Below are positions 9,280 through 17,810 of a stretch of 32,861 bases of DNA, one piece after another (within the stretch, counting starts at the first letter, position 1; every line of letters starts with the position of its first letter). The stretch is taken from the NCBI GenBank assembly GCA_016781885.1, contig JADDPM010000002.1, forward strand, positions 1 to 32,861. The letters run 5' to 3'. A program made the translations under genes and the position numbers. Under the pieces are notes generated by a model. It was not told the DNA's origin. It searched no databases and saw only the letters and a program-made list of their open reading frames with translations. The stretch comes from Rubrobacter sp. Its GTDB lineage: Bacteria; Actinomycetota; Rubrobacteria; Rubrobacterales; Rubrobacteraceae.

Positions 9280-10767
9280 TTACCCGTACTGCTCCCGGTA
9301 AGCAGCTATGTCCTTTAATTGTATCTCCGCCCACTCCTCTATGGTGTTAAATCTGATGCTCTCCCTTAGCGCCTCGGCGCGGCGGGTGCGTTCGTCTTCG
9401 GGCATGGTGAGAGCTTCGTAGAGGGTTTCGGCCTGCTCGTCGATATCGAAGGGGTTTACGGTGAGGGCATGCTCGCCTAGCTCCTCGTGGGCGCCGGCGT
9501 TCTCGGAGAGGATCAGGACACCGTTCTTCTCGTTGGCGATGACGGCCTCTTTTGCGATGAGGTTCATGCCGTCGCGGACGGCATTTACTAGCAAGACATC
9601 GTAGTTCTTGTAGGCGGCGACCGAGAGCATGAAGTCGTCCTCCATGCTAAGAATTATGGGCTCCCAGGACTCCGTGGCGTGCTTCTGGTTGACCTCCTGC
9701 ACGCTCTTTTCGATGACCGCGGCATACTTTGCGTACTCGGGGATGTCGCCACGGGAGGGCTGGAGACGGGCGAGGAAGGTGACCTCCCCCTTCATCTCGG
9801 GATGTCGCTGCAGCATCCGGTCGTAAGCGCGGAAGCCTCGGACTATATTCTTTGAGAGGTCCGTTCGATCCACCCGGAGGAGGAGCTTGCCGGGGAGGTC
9901 CTTTACGGTCTCCTCCCGCTCCAGGACCGCTTCGCTCCTGGCTAGCTCCTCGAACTCGTTCGGGTCTATGGAGATCGGGTACGGACGCACCCACACCTCG
10001 CGGCCCTCGTAAGCTACCACGCCCTCCTCCTCGTCTACCTCAACCCCGAGCGTCTCGCGAACGGTACGGATAAAGCTCCGGGCGTAGCCTTTGGTGTGAA
10101 AAGCGACGACGTCGGCTTCGAGGAGGCTCTTCAGGACGCCCTCCCTGACGTAGCCGGGAAGTATGCGCCAGCCTTCTGGCTCGGGCCAGGGGATGTGGAC
10201 GAAGAGGGAGACGAAGGCGTCCCTACCGAAACGCTCCCTGAGGAAGTGCGGGACCATGTAGAGCTGGTAGTCATGGACGAGGATTATTGGCTCTCCGCCC
10301 TCAGGAGAGTTTTTGAGGAGGCGCGCTACGGCCTCGGCGAAGTTTTCGTTGACGGGGAGGTAGCCCTCTTCCCAGGCTCTCCTGGTCTCATCGCCAAGCT
10401 CCGGGGAGTACGGAAGGTCGTAGAGGCCGTGTTGTACGAGCCAGAGCAGGGGGTTGGCGAGATGGTTGTACATGAGGTCGTAGGCGTCGGTCTCGTGCTC
10501 GGCGAGCAGAATTCTCAGGCCCTCGACCTCGTGGGGTTCGCCGGTCTCGGAGGTCTCTTTAGCGACGCGGGCGTCCTCGTCGCTCTGGGCGGAGGCGATC
10601 CAGACGGTCTCTCTTCTCTGGCGGGAGAGGGCGTTTAGCGCGGTGACGAGCCCGCCGGCCCCACGGGAGTGCTCCCGCTCGCCGGAGTCGTTCCGGGAGA
10701 ACCTAACAGGCCCCCGGTTCGAGACGATCACGAGCCTCGCGTCCGGGTTGGTGTCTCGCTCGGCCAT
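9280..10767 (-). CDS. otsA: alpha,alpha-trehalose-phosphate synthase (GT20)
   Basis: 495 aa: LVIVSNRGPVRF, ILVHDYQLYMVPHFLRERF, FVHIPWPEPE, VNAVRDGMNLIAKEAV, LILSENAGAHEELG. Confidence 0.95.
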   Translation of the reverse strand: MAERDTNPDARLVIVSNRGPVRFSRNDSGEREHSRGAGGLVTALNALSRQRRETVWIASAQSDEDARVAKETSETGEPHEVEGLRILLAEHETDAYDLMYNHLANPLLWLVQHGLYDLPYSPELGDETRRAWEEGYLPVNENFAEAVARLLKNSPEGGEPIILVHDYQLYMVPHFLRERFGRDAFVSLFVHIPWPEPEGWRILPGYVREGVLKSLLEADVVAFHTKGYARSFIRTVRETLGVEVDEEEGVVAYEGREVWVRPYPISIDPNEFEELARSEAVLEREETVKDLPGKLLLRVDRTDLSKNIVRGFRAYDRMLQRHPEMKGEVTFLARLQPSRGDIPEYAKYAAVIEKSVQEVNQKHATESWEPIILSMEDDFMLSVAAYKNYDVLLVNAVRDGMNLIAKEAVIANEKNGVLILSENAGAHEELGEHALTVNPFDIDEQAETLYEALTMPEDERTRRAEALRESIRFNTIEEWAEIQLKDIAAYREQYG

Positions 10768-10794
10768 ACACGCGCTCCTTTGCGGAGTAGTCTC

Positions 10795-12045
10795 TTAGAC
10801 GCCCAGCAGTTTGGCGAAGAGCTTGAGGTCGTCGCGCAGAAGGCGTGGGGTGAGGTAGTGCTCCCGGACGTGCTCCTTACCGTGCCGGCCCATCTGGCGG
10901 GCGAAGTCCGGGTCCTTGAGGAGCTTGGTGCACGCGGCAGCGGTCTCGGGGACGTTGTTTACGAGGATGCCACCGCCTCCCTCGACCTGCATCGGGATAC
11001 CGCCGGCCCTGCCCGCGACCAGGGGACGCGCCTTCCACAGCGCCTCGGTCACCACGAGCCCGAAGCCCTCCCTAATGGATTTCTGGATCACCACGTCGGC
11101 TACGGACTGGAAGGCGTTGACCTCGATGGCGCCGACGTTGGTCAGGTTGGAGAAGAGAAAGATATCCCGGTCGCCCGAGGCGTAGTTGACGGTCTTGTAC
11201 CAGTAGTCCCAGCCCTCGGGGTCGTCGTGCGCCATCGAGCCGATGAGCACGAGCTGTATCTCGGGGATCTCCTCCTTCACCATCCGGTAGGCGTCTATTA
11301 CGCCTAGAGGGTCCTTCCACGGGTCGAAGCGCGAGACCTGCAAGAGGAACGGCCTCTCAGCATCTACACCGAACTGGTTGGTAATAAAGCGCGCGTCGTC
11401 GGCCGAGAGCGCCATGTTCTTGGGACTAAGCGGGTCTATGGCTGGCGGTATGACGACGAGGCCGGGGAACTCAACGTCCGGCGGGGTGTACTCCTTCATC
11501 GTGTAGATCTGGGCGTCGTAATCCTGGATATAAGGCGAGAGGTAGTCGAGAACCTCCTGGTTGGGGGACGAGGTATCTATGTGGCAGCGCCAGATCCACT
11601 TGGTCGTCTCCGAGAGGCCGCCGGAGAAGTGTTTGAGGAGGGCCGGCTGCGGGTCGTGGACAAAGACAATATCCCACTCTTCCCCGGCCTCCACGAGCGC
11701 CGCCGCCGACTGACGATTGTACTCTTCGTAGATCGCCCGGCTCTCGATGCTCAACTTATAAGGAGCGCCTTGCAGGGCGTTGTGAAAGTCCTTGGTGACG
11801 TTGAAGAAGGCCTCCGCCCCGTACATAACGCCCCACTCAGCGTCGAGCCCTGCGTCACGCATGAGCGGCACCAGGGTATACAGTATCTCCGCCACTCCCC
11901 CGCCGAAGCTCGTCGCGTTGATGTGCAGCACCCGCGCGCCCTTCAGCCGCTCCGAGAGGTCTCGCAACTCCTCATAGAGATCCCGCCGGACGATACTGCG
12001 ATAGTCAGCAAGGGACTTGTTCCCCGCGTTTACCCGCTGTAGCAA
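10795..12045 (-). CDS. treT: GT4 trehalose synthase, TreT type
   Basis: 416 aa: GARVLHINATSFGGGVAEILYTLVPLMRDAGLDAEW..., FLLQVSRFDPWKDPLGVIDAYR, SIREGFGLVVTEALWKARPLVAGRAGGIPMQV. Confidence 0.88.
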   Translation of the reverse strand: MLQRVNAGNKSLADYRSIVRRDLYEELRDLSERLKGARVLHINATSFGGGVAEILYTLVPLMRDAGLDAEWGVMYGAEAFFNVTKDFHNALQGAPYKLSIESRAIYEEYNRQSAAALVEAGEEWDIVFVHDPQPALLKHFSGGLSETTKWIWRCHIDTSSPNQEVLDYLSPYIQDYDAQIYTMKEYTPPDVEFPGLVVIPPAIDPLSPKNMALSADDARFITNQFGVDAERPFLLQVSRFDPWKDPLGVIDAYRMVKEEIPEIQLVLIGSMAHDDPEGWDYWYKTVNYASGDRDIFLFSNLTNVGAIEVNAFQSVADVVIQKSIREGFGLVVTEALWKARPLVAGRAGGIPMQVEGGGGILVNNVPETAAACTKLLKDPDFARQMGRHGKEHVREHYLTPRLLRDDLKLFAKLLGV

Positions 12046-12090
12046 GACCCTCCCCGATTGGTACTAGGCTCCTTACAAATTACGGGCAAC

Positions 12091-12118
12091 AGTATATTGT
12101 TGTATGAGAACAGCGCAA
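12091..12118 (-). promoter_or_regulatory. sigma70-type promoter upstream of treT: TTGCGC-N16-TATACT
   Basis: Minus strand -35 at 12113-12118, 16-nt spacer, -10 at 12091-12096; start codon at 12045. Confidence 0.45.
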
Positions 12119-12169
12119 GTCGTATGGAAGAATTTCCCGCAGGTTTGCGGTTTTGGTCTGGGAGACGGG

Positions 12170-12607
12170 CTAGGAGGAGGTTGCGCGCCGGACCATTCTG
12201 AGTCGCGTACCGCCCTCCGCCGTCGAGTCCACCTCCACCTCGTCAACGAGGCTCTGTATGACCGCGAGGCCGAACCCTCCATGCTCACCTGGCGTGGCCT
12301 TGAGGCTTCCTACCTCGAATCCTCCGCCCCTATCCACGACGACGACCTCGACAGCCCGAGAGAGCACCCTGTACTCAACCTGGAACTTCTCTACCGCCGC
12401 GTGCCGGATGACGTTGGTCGCAGCCTCGGTAACGGCTAGCTTCAGGTCGTAGACGTCTCCAGGTTCGAAGTCCGCGAGCCGTCCCACGCAGGAGACGACC
12501 AGTCGGGCGAGCAGTATATACCCCGAGTTGCTCGGCAACTCTAGTACTATAGGATCTGGGGGCTCGAGCCCTATGTTTTCGCTATTCTCCATAGTTTCGC
12601 TAGTCAT
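12170..12607 (-). CDS. RsbW-like anti-sigma regulatory factor (HATPase_c_2)
   Basis: YDLKLAVTEAATNVIRHA, VVVVDRGGGFE, HGGFGLAVIQSLVDEVEV (N-box and G-box motifs). Confidence 0.88.
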   Translation of the reverse strand: MTSETMENSENIGLEPPDPIVLELPSNSGYILLARLVVSCVGRLADFEPGDVYDLKLAVTEAATNVIRHAAVEKFQVEYRVLSRAVEVVVVDRGGGFEVGSLKATPGEHGGFGLAVIQSLVDEVEVDSTAEGGTRLRMVRRATSS

Positions 12608-12690
12608 ATCGTTTGTCCTTCAGGGAACCTGCGCGGAGGCCTCCACAGGCGCCAACCACGTTACCCATCCCTGTGCTACCGCGCACATCT

Positions 12691-12715
12691 CTACCCATGG
12701 GTCGAAAGGTTTAAC
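12691..12715 (-). promoter_or_regulatory. sigma-B/sigma-F-like promoter GTTAAA-N13-GGGTAG
   Basis: Minus-strand -35 at 12710-12715, -10 at 12691-12696, about 80 nt upstream of the RsbW-like gene. Confidence 0.4.
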
Positions 12716-12748
12716 CCGCGGCAGCCGATATAAGGTTTTCGTCGAGTT

Positions 12749-13651
12749 TTAGAGAGGATTCTCTCCGGTAGGCCGGTTCTCCACGGCCTCTTTGTAGAGG
12801 CGCTCAGCCTCCTTTTCCTCCCTGCGGCGCTCCTGCTGAGACTTCTGAGAGGAACCATCGCTCGCGGTGCCGTTCTGGCCGCCGCTTAGATAGGGCGTGA
12901 AGAGGTCCATCGGGATCGGAATGATTACGGTGGAGTTATTCTCCGAGGAGATTTCGCCCAGCGTCTGAAAGAGCCTGAGCTGGAGCGCGGTTGGACTCTC
13001 GAGCCTATCAGCGGCTTGCCGGAGACGCTCGGAGGCCTGGTACTCGCCCTCGGCGGCGATGATCTTGGCGCGCCGCTCGCGCTCGCTCTCGGCCTGGCGA
13101 GCCATCGCACGCTGCATCTGCTGCGGTATCTCGACGTCCTTAACCTCGACGACGCTGACTTTGATGCCCCAGGGGTCAGTCTGCTCATCTATTATCGTCT
13201 GAAGCTCATCGTTTATCTGCTCGCGGTTGGTAAGGAGGTCGTCGAGGTCCTTCTGGCCAAGCACGCTGCGCAGGGTAGTCTGGGAGATCTGGCTGGTCGC
13301 CAACACGTAGTTCTCGACCTCGATGACCGACCTGTTCGGGTCTATGACCCTGAAATAGACGACGGCGTTGACACGGGCGGGAACGTTGTCGCGGGTGATG
13401 ACATCCTGCGGCGGCACGTCCATGGTGACAGTCCTCAAGTCGACCTTGACCATCTTGTCGCGTATGGGGACGAGGAAGAATAGCCCCGGCCCTTTCGCTC
13501 CCTTGATCCGCCCTAACGAGAAGATGACGCCACGCTCATACTCGTTGACGATGCGCACCGCGCTGCCCACTAAAAAGATCACGAACAAAAGCGCCGCGAA
13601 CGCGACGATAACGAAACCAAACCCCGCCACCTGCAACAGCCCTAAGCCCAT
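12749..13651 (-). CDS. slipin / SPFH (stomatin-like) membrane protein
   Basis: ORF 12749..13711; likely start [11 protein letters not shown] at 13651. [16 protein letters not shown]...[61 protein letters not shown]. Confidence 0.93.
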   Translation of the reverse strand: MGLGLLQVAGFGFVIVAFAALLFVIFLVGSAVRIVNEYERGVIFSLGRIKGAKGPGLFFLVPIRDKMVKVDLRTVTMDVPPQDVITRDNVPARVNAVVYFRVIDPNRSVIEVENYVLATSQISQTTLRSVLGQKDLDDLLTNREQINDELQTIIDEQTDPWGIKVSVVEVKDVEIPQQMQRAMARQAESERERRAKIIAAEGEYQASERLRQAADRLESPTALQLRLFQTLGEISSENNSTVIIPIPMDLFTPYLSGGQNGTASDGSSQKSQQERRREEKEAERLYKEAVENRPTGENPL

Positions 13652-13769
13652 CCGTAAGCTCCTTGTCTGGGATTCTCGGCACATACGGGACGGTCTGCGC
13701 GAGCGTCCCACTCAGCCCCTCAGAAGACCCACAGATTGTATCATCGGGACGCCATCCTCCGAGCACCGG

Positions 13770-13801
13770 AAAGGGGAGGCCTCGATCGAGGCCTCCCCTT
13801 T
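13770..13801. terminator. 32-bp perfect palindrome, probable terminator of the NlpC/P60 gene
   Basis: AAAGGGGAGGCCTCGATCGAGGCCTCCCCTTT, between stop at 13846 and the slipin start at 13651. Confidence 0.6.
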
Positions 13802-13845
13802 TGGATACTGCGCCGGGCTTCTTGCTAGAAGCTCTTAGGCCGACC

Positions 13846-15588
13846 TTACCGCGTAGGCCTCACCGCGAATGCGTAGGGCTCCATATCACTGATCGGAACT
13901 TCGATAACCTTCATATGATAATTGGAGGCGTGAATCATTGTGTCGGGACCCGTGGCCATAGCGATGTGATAGCCAGGCCAGACGAGGATGTCGCCAGCTT
14001 GGGGCGGACCCGAAACCACAGGTCCTGAGGCAGCCTGCCCTTCTATAGAGTCTGGCAGGGCCACGATCCCCCGGTACGCCCACATAGTGAAGCCCGTGCA
14101 GTCCATACCACTGAGGTCCTGCCCGCCTAGCACGTAGGGCACTCCCTGCGCCTTCCGCCCCTCGGCGATGACGTCCGCTCCACCGCCTCCCGAGACCGGA
14201 GGAGTTGCAGCAGGCGGGTTAGGGGTGGGCTGGGCGTTAGTGGGCGGGGTGGGCTGGGCGTTAGTGGGCGGGGTGGGCTGGGGCGGGGTGGGCTGGGCCC
14301 CTGCAGGTTGGGTCTTCTTCTGCTCTTCGGCCAAGGCTTTCTCCGCATTCTGCTTAGCCTGCTCGGCCTCTGCCGCCTTGTTCGCCTGCTCTCTGGCGGC
14401 AGCCTCGGCCTCTTGCGCCGCAGCCTGGGCCTGCTGCCGCTCCTGAGCAGTCTGAGCTGCCTCCGCCGCTTTCTTCGCATTCTCGGCCGCTATAGCCTGC
14501 TTCGCAGCGTCTTCCTTAGCCTTCTGCTCAATCTCCCTCTGCTCTGCCATGAGCGTGGCCTGCTCGTCCGCTGCCGCCCGAATCGCCTGCTTCTTGGCTT
14601 GCTCATTCGCTGCCGCCCGGCTCGCCTCCTCCTTGGCCTGCTCGGCCGCCGCTGCCCGGCTCGCCTCCTCCTGGGCCTTCTTCTCGGCCTCTTCCGCCGC
14701 AGCCTGGGCCTCTTCTGCCGCAGCCTGGGCCTCTCTCTGCTCCTGCTCAGTCTGGGCTTGCTCCAGTGCCTTCTTGGCCTCCTCTGCCGCTGCAGCCTGC
14801 TTCGCGGCGTCTTCTCTGGCCGCCTGCTCAGCCTCCATCTGCTCCGCAGCACTCTTCTCAGCAGCGAGCTTGGCCTGCTCCGCTGCGAGGTCCGGCGCCG
14901 ACTCCGTGTCGGCCGTCTGGAGTTGCGCGGCAAGCAGGCTCTGGGCCTCTTCTTCGGCGGCGGCAGTCTGACGCTCCCGCTCGGCCTCGATCTCAGCAAG
15001 GACAGCCTCATTCAGCGAGCCGAGATAAGCCTCCATCTCAGTCTCAAGAGTCCTAGCTTTCTCCCACCGTGCCTCCATCTCAGCAGCAGTCTGCTCATGG
15101 TTCTGAACCTGCTGCTGACGCCTCTCCGCCTCAGCCTCAAGCTCCTCCATAGCTGCGCGGAGTTGCGCAACCTCGTCCCGCTCTGTGATAAGGAGCCTTG
15201 CCACAAGATTCAACCGAGTAGTGAAATCGGAGGCGCTCTTCGAATCGAGCAGGATGTCCGCGAAGGCGACGTTGCCTTGCTTATATATCTCCCCCGCTTG
15301 ACTAGCGAGTTTCGCCTCAGCCTCTGCGAGACGGTTCTCAGCTGCCTCGAGATCCCGGGTCGTATTCGTTATATCGCCGTTTAGCCCCTGTAACGTGGAG
15401 GCGGCAGTGTTGTACTCCTCGGCAGCCTTTTCCTGGTCTATCCGCATCTGCGCGAGCGTTTCTTGGGCCTCTGCGACCTCGTCGGTCGTACCCGTTTCCT
15501 CTGACTGAGCCCCCGCCGTAAGGCTAAACGAAAGCACACTGACCGTGATCAGACCAAGAAGTACTGCAAGGTTGAACTTTCGAGGCAT
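13846..15588 (-). CDS. secreted NlpC/P60 hydrolase with PcsB-like coiled coil, Ala/Glu/Gln-rich repeats and Pro-rich linker
   Basis: Signal peptide MPRKFNLAVLLGLITVSVLSFSLTAGAQS, long coiled coil, QPTPPTNAQPTPP linker, VPYVLGGQDLSGMDCTGFTMWAY catalytic Cys and GDILVWPGYHIAMATG His; start at ATG 15588. Confidence 0.88.
   Translation of the reverse strand: MPRKFNLAVLLGLITVSVLSFSLTAGAQSEETGTTDEVAEAQETLAQMRIDQEKAAEEYNTAASTLQGLNGDITNTTRDLEAAENRLAEAEAKLASQAGEIYKQGNVAFADILLDSKSASDFTTRLNLVARLLITERDEVAQLRAAMEELEAEAERRQQQVQNHEQTAAEMEARWEKARTLETEMEAYLGSLNEAVLAEIEAERERQTAAAEEEAQSLLAAQLQTADTESAPDLAAEQAKLAAEKSAAEQMEAEQAAREDAAKQAAAAEEAKKALEQAQTEQEQREAQAAAEEAQAAAEEAEKKAQEEASRAAAAEQAKEEASRAAANEQAKKQAIRAAADEQATLMAEQREIEQKAKEDAAKQAIAAENAKKAAEAAQTAQERQQAQAAAQEAEAAAREQANKAAEAEQAKQNAEKALAEEQKKTQPAGAQPTPPQPTPPTNAQPTPPTNAQPTPNPPAATPPVSGGGGADVIAEGRKAQGVPYVLGGQDLSGMDCTGFTMWAYRGIVALPDSIEGQAASGPVVSGPPQAGDILVWPGYHIAMATGPDTMIHASNYHMKVIEVPISDMEPYAFAVRPTR
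14215..14290. repeat. 24-nt tandem repeat encoding the PTPPTNAQ linker
   Basis: gggcgttagtgggcggggtgggct occurs twice in tandem with partial flanking copies. Confidence 0.75.
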
Positions 15589-15838
15589 GGCGTCCAGGCT
15601 CCTCTCTGCCGCTAGTTTTCTATTAACTTTTGGTTTTAAGGGGATTCGCTGGATCCCCCCTCCTAAGTCCGGCACTCTAGAGAATCAGAACGTGATGCGC
15701 AACGCCCTTATTGTTTCAAAATAAACCCACTATAGGCCGGATGTGGCTTAAATAACGGGAATTCCTGTTTCCCCCACGAAACCTTTTATTAATAAACTTT
15801 AATATTTGCAACGCTAGCGTAAGCTGGGTGTAGTGTTG

Positions 15839-16651
15839 CTACGACTTCTTGAGTAGAAATTTGATCAGGGGGTTCAGGTTTGCGAGGAGGAAGGAGAGGG
15901 CGATGAAGGGCAGGGCTGGGAGCGGGCGGTTGAGGAGGAGGCCGGTAAGCATGGCAAGGAGTATAGAGGCGCAACCAAGGGCGAGGGTCATCCGGGGACG
16001 CAGACCTTCGAGGCGACGGGCTATGGCGGCGAAGAGCGCGAGGAAGATAAGGTCGGAGACGCCGAGGGCGAAACCGATGGGGTTTCCGAAAGTCGGGAAG
16101 AGCAACAGCAGAAGGCTAAGGAGGTCGGCGAGGAGAGACGGTTCGCCCCCCTCTACGCTCTCGGTGAGGGCTCTGGTGGGACCGGCGAAGACGCTGAACA
16201 GGTCGGCGGCGGTGGCGAGGACGGCTACGAGGACGGCTATCCCCGGCGAGATTACGCGGCGGGCGAGGGCCAGGCCTATGGAGGTTGCCGCTCCTATCTT
16301 CAAGACGTCGGCCAGAAAGAGGAGCGCGAGGAACAGCGAGAGGTCGGTCTCCTGCCCCTCCAATAGTCCTGCGCGGAGGCCTGAGTAGCCGATGGCGAGG
16401 CCCACGGTACCGGCGACGGCGCCGACGAGCAGGAGCTTTGGCACCTCCATGTTCGCGGCCAGGGCGAGCAGCCCGTAAAGGAGCGCGCCCACGGGTAGGA
16501 TGACGAGGACGTAGGCTTCGATCTGCCGGGCGAAGGCGGGGAGTCCGTAAGGTATGTTCCCCAAGAATGGCAGCGCCATTATGACGGCCCCGAGACCGAG
16601 CACGCCCAGGACCGCGATGAGCACAGCGGACCTCCTGGAGGGCGCGGTCAA
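15839..16651 (-). CDS. hypothetical polytopic membrane protein
   Basis: 270 aa, many hydrophobic helices; no recognised motif. Confidence 0.6.
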   Translation of the reverse strand: MTAPSRRSAVLIAVLGVLGLGAVIMALPFLGNIPYGLPAFARQIEAYVLVILPVGALLYGLLALAANMEVPKLLLVGAVAGTVGLAIGYSGLRAGLLEGQETDLSLFLALLFLADVLKIGAATSIGLALARRVISPGIAVLVAVLATAADLFSVFAGPTRALTESVEGGEPSLLADLLSLLLLLFPTFGNPIGFALGVSDLIFLALFAAIARRLEGLRPRMTLALGCASILLAMLTGLLLNRPLPALPFIALSFLLANLNPLIKFLLKKS

Positions 16652-16669
16652 GGACGTTGCCGCTCCACG

Positions 16670-17185
16670 TTAGTAGGAGCCTCCGTCGGGTGAGAGGACG
16701 CGCAGGGCGAGGAAAGCTCGCCAGAAGCAGCGTTTGGCCTCCGCGTCTTTGAGGGCCGAGTCGAGGGCGGGGAGTCTGAGGCCGGCGGTCCCCTCGGTCC
16801 AGGCGAACCACGAGCCCTCCGGGCTCTCCGAAAAGCACGCTTTGGTGAGCGGGTAGTGGATAGCGTCTATAGAGTGGGCGGCGGCCGGACCGACCGCGAC
16901 GAGGACGGTCGGTTCGAGGGCGAGTATCTCTTCAAGGCTCGGGGGGGCCCAGGTGACGTATGCTCGATCTAGTTTCACGGCGGCGAGGCTGCGGCGGAGG
17001 GCGTCCACGGTCCGCCCAGCCTCTAGAGCGGGCGGCTCCGCGACGAGCACGACGCCGGAGAGAGGGTCGCCGAAAGGCTCCGGGCCGGTGTGCCTTCTAC
17101 GCTGGGCGAGGCGGGAAACCTCGTGGGAGGTCTTCGCCGCGTACTCTCTCGCCGAGGGGGGAGTGGTCGCGGCCTTTTTCGGCAT
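16670..17185 (-). CDS. possible uracil-DNA-glycosylase-like fold protein
   Basis: ORF 16670..17677; likely start MPKKAATTPPS at 17185, avoiding overlap with the CDP-OH gene. PSLEEILALEPTVLVAVGPAAAHSI resembles the UDG family 4 'P..I..L.PK.ilalG..Aa' segment. Confidence 0.45.
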   Translation of the reverse strand: MPKKAATTPPSAREYAAKTSHEVSRLAQRRRHTGPEPFGDPLSGVVLVAEPPALEAGRTVDALRRSLAAVKLDRAYVTWAPPSLEEILALEPTVLVAVGPAAAHSIDAIHYPLTKACFSESPEGSWFAWTEGTAGLRLPALDSALKDAEAKRCFWRAFLALRVLSPDGGSY

Positions 17186-17196
17186 GCGGGGGCTTC

Positions 17197-17808
17197 TCAC
17201 TCCTTGGTGTTTGTAAGACGGCGGATGTGAAGGATACGTTGGGTGGTGGTCACGAGGGCGCCGACGGCGACGAGGCCGATACCGACGGCAAGGAACCCGG
17301 CGATAGAGAACAAAGAGAGAATCACGACGCGTCCCGCGCGCTCGAGGAGGCCGATCTCGCACGCTAAGCCGAGGCCCTCGGCGCGGGCGCGGGTGTAGGA
17401 GGTCATAAGCGAGAACGTCATCGCCATGCCGGCCAGGAGAGCCTCGTAAGGTTGCGAGTAAGACGCGTAGAAGAAGATCACGCCTACAAAGATCGCCGAC
17501 TCGGAGAGTCGATCCAGCGTGGAGTCCAGGAAGGCTCCAAAGGCGCTCATCCGGCCCGACTCGCGGGCGACCGCGCCGTCGAGAGCGTCGAAGAGCCCCG
17601 CGAAGAGCATCACGGCGCCCGCCGTCTTCGTATAGCCGAGCGCGAAGAGGACAGCGGCGGCCACCGCGAGAATCCACCCTGCAATAGTGAGGGAGTCCGG
17701 ACGAATCCGCATCGCCGAGAGGACGCGTGCCAGGGGCCGTATCATGCGGCGGAAGGCATCCTTATAAGAGAACGCTCGGCGCGGCTCCTCCTGGTGTGGC
17801 AGGCTCAT
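17197..17808 (-). CDS. CDP-alcohol phosphatidyltransferase
   Basis: FDALDGAVARESGRMSAFGAFLDSTLDRLSE matches DGx2ARx8Gx3Dx3D. Confidence 0.92.
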   Translation of the reverse strand: MSLPHQEEPRRAFSYKDAFRRMIRPLARVLSAMRIRPDSLTIAGWILAVAAAVLFALGYTKTAGAVMLFAGLFDALDGAVARESGRMSAFGAFLDSTLDRLSESAIFVGVIFFYASYSQPYEALLAGMAMTFSLMTSYTRARAEGLGLACEIGLLERAGRVVILSLFSIAGFLAVGIGLVAVGALVTTTQRILHIRRLTNTKE

Positions 17809-17810
17809 GA

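Noticed and set aside
14549-14971. Short-period repeats resembling an array
   Set aside because: Period follows the coiled-coil codon pattern of the NlpC/P60 protein; no spacer-repeat structure, so not CRISPR.
14308-15384. 358-aa Leu-rich plus-strand ORF
   Set aside because: Antisense shadow of the Ala/Glu/Gln-rich NlpC/P60 repeat region; low complexity, no independent support.
15589-15838. Possible c-di-AMP (ydaO) riboswitch before the NlpC/P60 gene
   Set aside because: AT-rich leader and a short GGGGAT/ATCCCC hairpin are present, but I could not match the ydaO consensus; an Infernal search would decide.
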